DNA of 64,000 nt from Paraphysoderma sedebokerense. Taxonomy: Eukaryota; Blastocladiomycota; Physodermatomycetes; Physodermatales; Physodermataceae. The position numbers and the translations under genes are program-made. Shown piece by piece: positions 55,262 through 64,000 of the stretch. How positions within the stretch are numbered: the first letter of the stretch is position 1; the number at the start of each line of letters is the position of its first letter. The stretch is taken from positions 186,001-250,000 of the forward strand of contig JAHLJZ010000016.1 of the NCBI GenBank assembly GCA_025602915.1. The letters are read 5' to 3'. Below the pieces are notes generated by a model, which worked only from the letters and a program-made list of their open reading frames with translations, was not told the DNA's origin and did not search any database.

Positions 55262-58200
55262 TTACACTTGTATGTCGCGATTTGACGACGAATCTTCATC
55301 CCGCAATTTTACAAAAACTTCTTCTAGAGTCGTCATTGTAAGAGATACACCGACAATATTGAATCGTTTGCTGCAAGTGTCGTCATTCCATGCTTTGAAA
55401 AATTTCGAAAATTTGAATGTTTTAGACGCATGAGATGGGCTGGAAGAAATCGGTAGGGCTACACTTATTGTGTGCGAAGAGAACGAGCCAGGGTGGAGCT
55501 GGGCAGCTAGAACCAATAATGAAAATTAGGCCCACATAAACTACAGAGTAGAGATACAACTAACCAGGAATCCATTGCTTTATCCAATCTAAGAGTCCAG
55601 TCATTCTTTGTTCGATTTCAGTTTTTTGAAGTTTCTCCCATTCCCGTCCCTTTGTCAAAACCAGCAGATACCCAGCACCAAATTTTTGTTTTAATGCCAA
55701 GGTGGTGCCGACAACCTGCAGCTTTCCAGACGCGATAATGGCAATACGACTGGACAGGTAATCGGCCTCTTCCTAGGTAAAGATAAAGTAACATACAAAA
55801 AAAGAACAACATGGAGTTTAAAAAGATGATTGTTGAGACAACGAATCTTGACAGGTAATAGTGAAAGCAATTACCATTGAATGGGTGGTTAACAAAATAG
55901 TCCTACCCTGTCTTGAATCTTGAATTAATTGCCAAATTTGTTTGCGAGTGTAAATATCCATTCCTGTTGTTGGCTCTGTCATTCTTCTATCAGCGAAATA
56001 CTTATAGACGATGGAAGTGATAAGATATCAATTACGAACCGTCAAGAACCACTATTTTCGGGTCACCCAAGAGGGCAATAGCCAAACTTAATTTCCGCTT
56101 CATCCCACCCTAATTAACCGATTTTGTTAGTCGCATGAGTGACTTCAAAATAAACTACGACTACGCACCGATAATGTCTTCACCCGTTCATTTCTTTTAT
56201 CCAGTAAATAAACGTCTGCTAATAAATGGTCCAGGTATTGTTGTTTTAACGCCACTCCAGTCAATTGACCGTCCGTAGATTCAACCACAAGACCTTTGAT
56301 TGCAGCAAACATCTCTAAATGCTCGTGAACTACAGAATCGATTAGCATATGAGGCACAATGAAAATAAATTCCAGGACAACCCACCCGTCAACTCCTCCC
56401 ACAGAACATCGAATTGTAAGCAGACTCCTAAACTACGCTGGATGGCTGGTAATGATTCCTCCGTCATGTCGAGACCCATTACTTCAACTTTGCCATCAGT
56501 AGGAGCAATTATTCCTATAATTATGGATATTGCAGTCGTTTTACCGGCTCCCTGTAATCAAATCTATTAATGATGTGGATTCTCGGATTTTTATACAAAA
56601 GAAAAAGCTTACATTATGGCCCAATATACCCAGGATTTCATTTTCCATGGCCGAGAACGACAGGCCATTTACAACTTTCTTCGACTCAGTAGATTGACCA
56701 AGTATATTCCGTAGCGAAAACGGAGTTTCTCTGCTCCCTTTGGATTGCAATTTCGGAATGACATATTCTTTTGTGAGGCCTGTAATTCTAAGAAGTGGTT
56801 TGTCCTCAAATGGGGAGTTGTTTTGCTGACTTGATACGGGTTGATGATTCTTGCGAGGGGGGAACCAATAGCTCTTGTGAAATGGGAATGAGAATGGAAG
56901 AGATCGGCTAAAAGCGGACGGCATGGCATGAATAAGATACCAAGTAAGACTGAAATAAAGGACCAAATCAAGCAATAGGAAACCTAGATATGGGCCGTCA
57001 GCGATTGGAACTTCTAGAAATATTCTGAAGAAATATATCTACCCCAAACTTTTAACAAATCGGTTTGCCAAAGCACTGAAAAGTTTGTTTCCAAAAGAGC
57101 GGTTTCTCTTCTAGCTAACACATCAATTCCGCGAGCAAATCCAACCATCGGTATCAACAACAGCAAAAACTCCCAGAAGTTCTTAACGCCCGAACTTCCT
57201 ACTTCAGCAGAATCAAACACGAACAATTGGCCTAATCCAAATACTAACAGTGAAGCTACCATCATCAGGTTTCCGATAGTGGCTGATTTTTTCTGATCAG
57301 GAATGAGGATCGAAGCAATTATACCGATGATTACAGAGTTCCAGTTGAAGAGTATCAGGTGAAAAAGAAGAATGATGGGTAGACTTAATGAGAATAATTT
57401 TGAAACGACAGATATCATAAAGATGATAAGAACAGTGATTAGATCCGTAAGAGCAAAAGTGACGAACGAAGAAATGATATAAATGGTTTTGTCTAAACCC
57501 ATTAAAATTAGGAGAGAATATGACCGATTCGAAAATTCTGTTGCCATGTGTTGATGAGGATTCGTATACCATGATTGTAGTGCGAATGTGTAATAGAAAG
57601 AGAACATGCTTGTTGTTTAAAAATTGTAAGTTGCGATGGGGAAAATGTAGATCATCCTCAGTCAAATTACACACCCAACGATACTCGAACTAGGTTTTTT
57701 AAGTAAGCTTGTTAAGCTCAGTTGCTCCTTCATAGTATTCCGTGGAGTTTCATTCGTGAATGGTGGAGGTAACTGAGGGAGAAAATACTTTGAACGGATT
57801 GTATTTGCAATAGCGGTATTGATATAGGTCTGAGCGGTAATGAACTTTTGTTTGATGAGGTTTTCGGAGGATATTACGGAAGAGAAGTTCGTCAATAGAG
57901 TGTACGAGGATATCTGAATCAAGGAATAACGTTAGTTTTGACAACGCAGTGGTCGTCTGTCTGAGTCAAACTGAGCCCGGACACGAACCGTAGGAATTTT
58001 GCTCAGAGTGATATTGACATCAGCAAAATCGATATCACTTTCAAGAAAGCTAACATTCCCAAAATCCACTGCTGTGACAATAGAGTTTGGATTTGAAGTA
58101 AACACATCTAGGATGTCAATTCGAGAGGGAAAGTACTTCAGTTCCACTTTAGTCGATTCAGATGATTCAATTAGCGTTCGAAGTTGCGAAATCAATCGAG

Positions 58201-58652
58201 GGACGGGTGTCGAATTGGTAAATGCAATATGAATACAGGTCAAAGACGATTTACAGACGTCGAATGTGAGGAAAGGTAAAGCCTTTGTTTCCGGCCCTGT
58301 GCAATGATATCAGTTAGTTGGACTTCATTTTGGCGCGAGATGGAGCTATCTTTCTAAATACAAACTCTGGAGAGGTTGGACGACGGAAATTTGAAGTATA
58401 ATCAGAATGAATAAAACATATATCGGCACCATTAATGACATCAGAGTGGGAACAATTGAGCGAGCCTGGATTATTATCATGTAAAAAGCGACCCACGGCA
58501 TCAGTACCACTTCGGTTTATCCACGGACGAATGTACCAAAGAGTGAAACGTACTCTTAATTTCATATTTTTTGAAAGTAATGCCAAAAATTGCTCCCACG
58601 ATGACATCTTTGAGCGCAATTTAAACTTTTGTAGAGAATTTGACGATTCCAT
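55262..58652 (-). CDS. ABCA-type half transporter A (TMD-NBD)
   Basis: ABCA-family transporter with a single TMD and NBD; these export lipids in animals. Start ATG 58652 (MESSNSLQKFKLRSKMSSWE, QFLALLSKNMKLRVR). A long extracytoplasmic loop follows the first span (58250-57700), then TMs 57014-57607 (e.g. FALTDLITVLIIFMISVVSK, LLIPMVGFARGIDVL). NBD: ENEILGILGHN joined across an intron (56554-56609) to GAGKTT (Walker A), then TLSGGMKRKLS (signature), and EPTTGMD (Walker B/D-loop). C-terminal TTLEEVFVKLRDEDSSSNRD is the ABCA regulatory-domain end. Length about 830 residues with about 12 introns. Divergent from a same-family gene 508 bp away. Substrate cannot be inferred. Confidence 0.85.
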
Positions 58653-59160
58653 TGATGGCACGACAATGCGAATGAAGTCGGTCGATAGATTAGGTTTTTG
58701 CAGTTGCGACGGTAAGAGCGAGGGCGCTGTATATCAGCGACAGTTTTTGTCAGTTTGAAAGTCTCTGAATAGCAGTCTTGGCGTTTGATTTATATTTGTA
58801 TTGGAATTCATTCAAATTGTATCCATGGTAAGATATAATATTGAAGAATTTTTGAAAGCGAATTTTTACTTTAGGCGACAAGACGCCAAATGTGTGACTT
58901 TATTCAAATGCAAAAATTTCCCATTCATTGCGTATATTAAGATTAAGATATAGACATTGACGATTTTATTATCGATACATTCTTTCGAGCCAGAGTCTAA
59001 TTCCCTTTCATGGAGATGAGGCCGCAGCAGAAGGGAATGTATCTTCTGAGGTGGTATCTCGCCACAAGGGATAAGAAATACTTTTTACTCTGTTTGTATT
59101 GTATCTGTTTGAAGTTTTCTGATAGTATTTCTGTATTAACCATTGATTTATATTCCTCGG
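58653..59160. promoter_or_regulatory. 508-bp divergent promoter between ABCA genes
   Basis: Both ABCA start codons (minus 58652, plus 59161) read outward. A plus-strand ATG at 59010 opens MEMRPQQKGMYLLRWYLATR and could belong to an upstream exon, but I could not join it in frame to the TMD. No TATA element is clear. Confidence 0.45.
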
Positions 59161-62100
59161 ATGCAGCAATATTCTTCCCAACAGGTAGCTTATATCGCAC
59201 GAATTCATTCTTATCTCTTTGACCCTTAGTCTAACCGAAGAATCGCAGCCATGATAGGTATAGCTATCGGAATGTCATTAGCTATTCAGTCTACCGTACC
59301 GTCTTTAAATGCAAATGATATAGCGACAATCCCTATCGCTCCAGTCGGATTTGCCGATTCCAATCTCTTGGCATTTATTCTGTCAAATGCAACATTATCG
59401 AAGGAGTTCAACTCAGTTTCGAACGATATAAGAGCGAATATTGCCACTGCACGCTCGTTTATGTCCGGAAAACCAGTGAATGCTACTACTGTCGATTTTA
59501 AAGAGTTCAAAGATTTGAAAGAGTTGGAGGATTATCAGTATAATGGAATTAAATCAAACGCAACTGCGCGGAATCCGAACGCCCTACAACTCCTCGGCGG
59601 TTACATCATCAATTCACTGCCAAATGTTACTGATTCCGCCATTTCTATGTCGCATTCCATTATGTATTCATCTGATGTACAGACACCTGTTATTCCAGCG
59701 TATCTCAATTCGGTCATGTTCTCGGTGCTACAGTCAAAAATGCCAATGATGCCCAATTTCACGGCGGCGGTGTCTGGCGGGATTGATCCCACAATTTTGT
59801 CTAATTGGTTTAGTAATGTAAGCTCAAAAATACAGCAAGGAGATGGAGTGCCGCCTTGGATTGCGGGTTTCAACACTACTTTCTCCAGCTTTCCAGTGCA
59901 GCAAAGCGATGTCATAGTCATTAGCGTCAGTATTGTTCCCCCATTTGTCGTTTATGGTATGTCTGCCTTATTTGAAATGCCGCATTCTATACATGAATAA
60001 TTGCGTTAAATGAAATGTTGACGATGTTGTGCAGGACTGTACTTTTTACTGTCATTCTTCACTGAACTTCTTGCGCGTGAGCGTATATCAAATCAGCTGT
60101 CCTACTTAATTACGAATACACTCTCGTCCAGAACATATTATCTAGTCACTCTTACCATTTTTTACTTCTTCTATCTTCTCCCTGTCGCCGTCACATTCAT
60201 CGCACTTACTGCATTCCAGATGAAATGGTTTACGGAATCCTCTATTCTCAATTTTTTGCTTTTAAGTTTACCATTCGGTGTGGCCATTGCGACTCAGAGT
60301 GCAATTCTGAGTTTCTTTTTTGGAAAGACTCAAAGTGTGGGTCCCGTTCTTAGTTTTGGGAGTGCTATCGTCATATTCGTGCCATATTTTATCGTCGAAT
60401 TTGCTTCGGGGAACAGGATAGAACTTTGGCAGCTGATTGTGAGCAGTGTATTTTTACCTGCATTTGGATTCTACAGATCCCTGCACGTAAGTTGTTAATT
60501 CTCAATATCGCTTGCGCTCCGTTTAGAGTGTGGACGAACATCAATTAACGACAATCCCTAATCTTTCACATCATTGTTAAATCTTTCTCTCTGTCACCAC
60601 ATCATTTTCTTTACAGGAAATTGCTGAACAACATCGTTTGGGCAGACCATTCACGATTACTGATGCAGTTTCGTTCTCGAAACCAATTCTTCCTCTATGT
60701 CTCATCTTTATAGCGCAAGCGGTACTTGGTCTCATTCTTATTTTCATATTGGATCACCGAAACCAGACGGGATCATCGATTTTGGAAGTAATCAAATCAG
60801 TGGTCGTTCCTTCCAAGAAGCCAAAACATCAGACACATCCTTTTTATGATCAAGAAGCCTTTGATTTAAAACATTTGAACAATTCAAGCTCATCTTCATT
60901 ACAGTCTCCCTCTAACTCATTGAACAATCCGATATTAAACCGCGAGATCGAAAATCTTGAAATGACTGATCCTTGCTCATCAAATTCGCCGTACGTCATA
61001 ATTGTAAGGAACTTGACCAAGATGTTCTACTCGACCCCGAAAAGTAAGCGATCGATATGTCCACCGTCCTTTCGAACAAAAGATAAAAATGATAGAAAAG
61101 CAGTATTAGAACAGTTATTTCTTGGTGTGAAGAAGAATGAATGTTTCGGATACCTTGGCGTAAACGGTGCAGGTAAATTCATCAATAGTTGCCAGTATAT
61201 CAACATCTAGATAATAACAATTGGGTGATAGGGAAAACTACCAGCTTGAATATATTAACCGGCATCTTGAAAATGGACCCAACGATGGGGGATAAAGGCG
61301 AAGCATGGGTTGGAGGGTATCCCGTTATCCCATTCTCCACCGAAATAAAAAAGATTATTGGGTGATTACTAGTTCCATACTTTCGAAGCGTCGATGTTTC
61401 CAAAAAAAAAAAAAAAAAAAAAACTAACTCTGCTTTTTTGTCAGCATTTGTCCGCAACATGACCTGCTATTCCCGACATTAACGGTGTTGGAGCACTTAC
61501 GCATTTTTGCGCTAATCAAAAATATTACCCCTGAGTCGATTGAATCTCATGTCGAGAAAGTAATTGAGGCCATGCGTTTAGACGAAGTTAGACATGTTAA
61601 AAGTGATCAACTTAGTGGAGGAAACAAGCGAAGATTAAGTATCGCGATTGCTTGTCTTGGCGATCCTAAAGTGGTCATATTGGACGGTAATTCCTTTGCT
61701 TTACGCTACGGATCTTGACCAAGTAGTTGACCTTTTAATGTACTGTGCAATTAGAACCAACCACCGGGGTTGACGTTCATTTAAGACGGTCGATTTGGGA
61801 TTCCATAAATCGTCTGAAGCAATCTACATCTGTCATATTGACGACGCATTCAATGGAAGAAGGTAGGATTCTTTGTTCCCTGAAATTATTTTGAATGTTT
61901 GCTGACTTGGCACTTTATCCCTAACTTGAATAGCCGAAGAGCTATGCAGTCGCATCGGCATTCTCTTAAACGGAAGTCTTGCCTGTCTAGGCACTCCGCA
62001 GCAATTACGATCACAATACGGAAAAGGGTATAAGGTTGCAATCAAGTTGCGAACCGGAACAACTCAGCAGATTGAATCACCGGACTCAGAAATCCAACAT

Positions 62101-62484
62101 CAAGGTGACTTGAGTGCCAGGGCAGATCTTGTAGTCAAGGAAATCCTTCAAAAATATGTTGGTCGTGTGGTATTGCGTATAGGAAAGAACATTGATTTTG
62201 AAGTGTGGAGTCCAGTAGAAAATCAATCACCCGAGGATATGGCAAATGTTCCGACAACTGATGACATCAAGCCCACTGACCGACTTGCTCAAGAATCAAC
62301 CGCAACTGATAACAAAAGTGTTGCAGACTTCCTTGGCGAGCTTTTCGAATACTTGGAAGAAAGGATTGAAATTTGGGATGTGGAAGAATGGAGCGTGTCT
62401 CAAACAAACTTGGAGCAAGTTTTTGTGGAGTTTGCAAAAAAGCAGGAGAAGGAGAGCACTAGCGAGAAATCTAAAACGAAGTAG
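59161..62484 (+). CDS. ABCA-type half transporter B (TMD-NBD)
   Basis: ABCA-family transporter. ATG 59161 (MQQYSSQQ) joins in phase 0 to SNRRIAAMIGIAIGMSLAI, the first membrane segment. A large loop with several N-glycosylation sequons (NATLS, NVTDS, NFTAA) is followed by TMs: TYYLVTLTIFYFFYLLPVAV, FLLLSLPFGVAIATQSAILS. NBD: FGYLGVNGAGKTTSLNILTG (Walker A across an intron, 61172-61230), ICPQHDLLFPTLTVLEHL, QLSGGNKRRLSIAIACLGDP (signature) and VVILD joined to EPTTGVD. C-terminal SVSQTNLEQVFVEF is the ABCA end. An exon at 59010 cannot be excluded as a longer N-terminus. Compared with the neighbour, the NBD intron positions differ (after GHN versus after GAG), so the pair is an old duplication. 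An A23 tract lies in the intron before ICPQH. Confidence 0.85.
61402..61424 (+). repeat. homopolymer A23 in an intron of the ABCA gene
   Basis: Twenty-three consecutive A bases in the intron before the ICPQHDLLFP exon. May be a real microsatellite or a sequencing artefact; it does not affect coding sequence. Confidence 0.8.
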
Positions 62485-62577
62485 CTATCATCAAGAATCA
62501 CGAATACTATGTCAAGAGGAAGTGGGACCACTTGATAAATTTATTTACATAGCGTCGGCTCCATTGTTGCTTGATCG

Positions 62578-62796
62578 TTACTCCTCTTCAGCAAGACCTT
62601 GACCATAAAATTGATCGCCTTCTTCGTCACCAAGTTCTTTCTGCCACATACTATGTCTCTCCTCGCTTCCCTTCTGTTTTTCGGATTCAAAATTGTGTGG
62701 TTTCTCCTTTTGATTACCCTTCTTTTGTTGATTTTGAACATCTCCTGGTTCGGGTTTGGAATGGGTTTTGGATTTACGAGACGCAGTGTGTTTCAT
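62578..62796 (-). CDS. short hydrophilic protein, unrecognised
   Basis: A 72-residue frame from ATG 62796: MKHTASRKSKTHSKPEPGDV, QNQQKKGNQKEKPHNFESEK and GDEEGDQFYGQGLAEEE. Highly charged with no hydrophobic stretch, rich in Lys, Glu, Gln and Ser, like small stress-induced disordered proteins. No paralog or domain was recognised and it could be fortuitous. It converges with the ABCA gene B 3' end. Confidence 0.4.
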   Translation of the reverse strand: MKHTASRKSKTHSKPEPGDVQNQQKKGNQKEKPHNFESEKQKGSEERHSMWQKELGDEEGDQFYGQGLAEEE

Positions 62797-63616
62797 CTTG
62801 AGCTAATTTAGAAGAGCAATAGTAAGCTTAGTAAATTGTATACTAAAAAATCAGCAATAAATGTAAATATATATCGCACATTAATTCGAATTAAGCCTTT
62901 GACTTTCGTACCTGTATATATGATGTTTGGTCGGAAGAAATATAATTCCTTAGTGTATGTAATTTTAAAACGGATTGCGAAAATTTATCAGTTCCAACTT
63001 GGTTTTTGTGAATGAATGATGAATGGGTACATTAACTAATTTCATGACATCACGAGCGATTAAGTTGCGATGGTAAGCGCGTTAAGCGCTCCGTGCCCGA
63101 CTCCCATTACGTTATATGTTTTGGATTATTGATTATTCTCAGATAAAAGGAACATTCAGATTGTTTCAGAATTAAACAATGTCTAATGTAGAGTCTCGGT
63201 GCTCCTTTCAGAAATGATTGATTTCAAACAATTGCATTGCACTGGTCATTAACTCATTACAGATACTATATCTCCAAGTATCGATACCTTATCCATAACA
63301 TTCTGAAAAAGTCGACTAATTCATAAATGTTTAAAGAGATTAATACTTGTTCGGTTGCGAACAGCTACCTGGTGCTTTGCGATTCTGGAGCATTACTCAT
63401 GGCCCGGTGAGAGAGTGCAAAAAGTGTCAAAAATTCAAGAATTTTCCGTATTCCGAATTTGTTTGTGCTCGACCGAGAATTGAAAATTTTGAAATGTCAA
63501 TAGTCTCAGGAAGTTTCCAACTCACTAACCCTGTGCAATATTTCCGAATGCTTGTCCAGCTGCATCGTTTCTCTGTTAAGCTCCACCATAGGTCCATATG
63601 TCATAACGGTGCACCC
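62797..63616. other. intergenic, 820 bp, upstream of the edge gene
   Basis: AT-rich with no coding signal. Holds a small hairpin AGCGCGTTAAGCGCT (63077-63091) and a pseudo-tRNA-like stretch that I rejected. The right 500 bp is presumably the promoter of the secreted protein. Confidence 0.4.
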
Positions 63617-64000
63617 ATGCAGGGATATATCTTGATTTTGTGTTTAATTGGCAGTATATTGCTACCCTTAGAAACATATGGTAATGAATACCCAAGCTCA
63701 CTTCATTTGATTTTATTGGTTGAGAAGAAAATTAACAGATAATTTTTATAGCAAGTTCAAGCATAAATGCAAACGCAACAGGATCAATAACAATATCTTC
63801 TTCGGAGAGTATCGTCTTACGACCCGGAAATGATAAGAAAGTAATGATACATGACGAGGAAGTGCTAACACGAGTTGAAACTCTGTCTGCAAAAGCAACT
63901 GCTTGCACAAGACCCGCTGAGGGTTGGTCTGCCCTTCTGTAAGTGCACAGTATTGCCAATTATTCGGCCAGATAGTCAAAACTAATATATGTTTACGTAG
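63617..64000 (+). CDS. partial secreted protein, cut at the window edge
   Basis: Exon 1 (63617-63680) is a signal peptide: MQGYILILCLIGSILLPLET Y. A GGTAATG donor follows and an acceptor (TTTTTATAG) starts exon 2 at 63752 in frame: ASSSINANATGSITISSSES, then IVLRPGNDKKVMIHDEEVLT and AKATACTRPAEGWSALL, ending at a CT/GTAAGTG donor at 63938. The mature start looks Ser/Asn-rich with one Cys. The downstream part is beyond the window, so the family cannot be named. Confidence 0.6.

Noticed and set aside
55262-62484. One full-length ABCA transporter split in two
   Set aside because: The two TMD-NBD halves are on opposite strands with complete NBDs and separate starts, so they are two genes.
63060-63115. 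tRNA- or SINE-like stretch with TGGTAAGCGCG and GCCCGACTCCC
   Set aside because: No closing acceptor stem or anticodon arm could be folded; only weak resemblance to A and B boxes.
1-64000. CRISPR arrays, bacterial operons, transposons with terminal repeats, retroelements
   Set aside because: None found: no spaced direct repeats with unique spacers, no transposase or reverse transcriptase motifs, and no long terminal repeats by eye.

Overview
This window comes from a fungal nuclear genome. The evidence is many short GT-AG introns (mostly about 45-80 nt), a WOPR (Gti1/Pac2) regulator, a fungal-type septation GTPase, GPI-type and Kex2-processed secreted proteins, and an intron-containing tRNA-Tyr. 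Base composition is moderately AT-rich. ABCA-type half transporters, an EPLIN-like two-LIM protein and a USF-like bHLH factor lean toward a filamentous or early-diverging fungus, but I cannot fix the phylum from sequence alone. Most listed tracks are exons, so gene spans were built by joining exons across splice sites read by eye; internal boundaries are approximate unless stated.

Left third (0-25 kb): DPH1 (diphthamide synthesis), a small membrane protein, an F-box/propeller protein, a nucleolin/Nsr1-like RNA-binding protein, a gene-poor 3.2-kb stretch ahead of a WOPR regulator, tRNA-Tyr(GUA), a divergent pair of MAU2 (cohesin loader) and SNF8/VPS22 (ESCRT-II), an OAC1-type mitochondrial carrier, an EF-hand protein and a bHLH factor.

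Middle (25-46 kb): a two-LIM protein whose start codon overlaps the stop of a small upstream gene (ATGA), a possible decayed gene, a coiled-coil membrane protein with an internal tandem repeat, a channel-like gene with a pore motif TLGMGD that resembles a bacterial two-TM channel family, cytosolic HisRS, an unrecognised helical protein, a CDKN3-like phosphatase, a Spg1/Tem1 GTPase, a mitochondrial PPR-like protein, RAD21 (cohesin kleisin, with a separase-type site), and a stranded FG-nucleoporin-like fragment.

Right third (46-64 kb), rich in secreted and membrane proteins: a Cu-only SOD-like GPI protein, the mitochondrial ornithine acetyltransferase ARG7/ArgJ, a head-to-head pair of paralogous secreted proteins that share one C-terminal domain but carry unrelated repeats, a head-to-head pair of ABCA half transporters, and the start of another secreted protein cut by the window edge.

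The genes do not form one pathway. Recurrent themes are cell-cycle and cohesion control (MAU2, RAD21, SPG1, CDKN3-like) and surface or secreted paralogs. The least ordinary items are the channel-like gene, the Kex2-flanked repeated Cys peptide, the ATGA gene overlap, and an 8-residue insertion beside the self-cleavage site of ArgJ.
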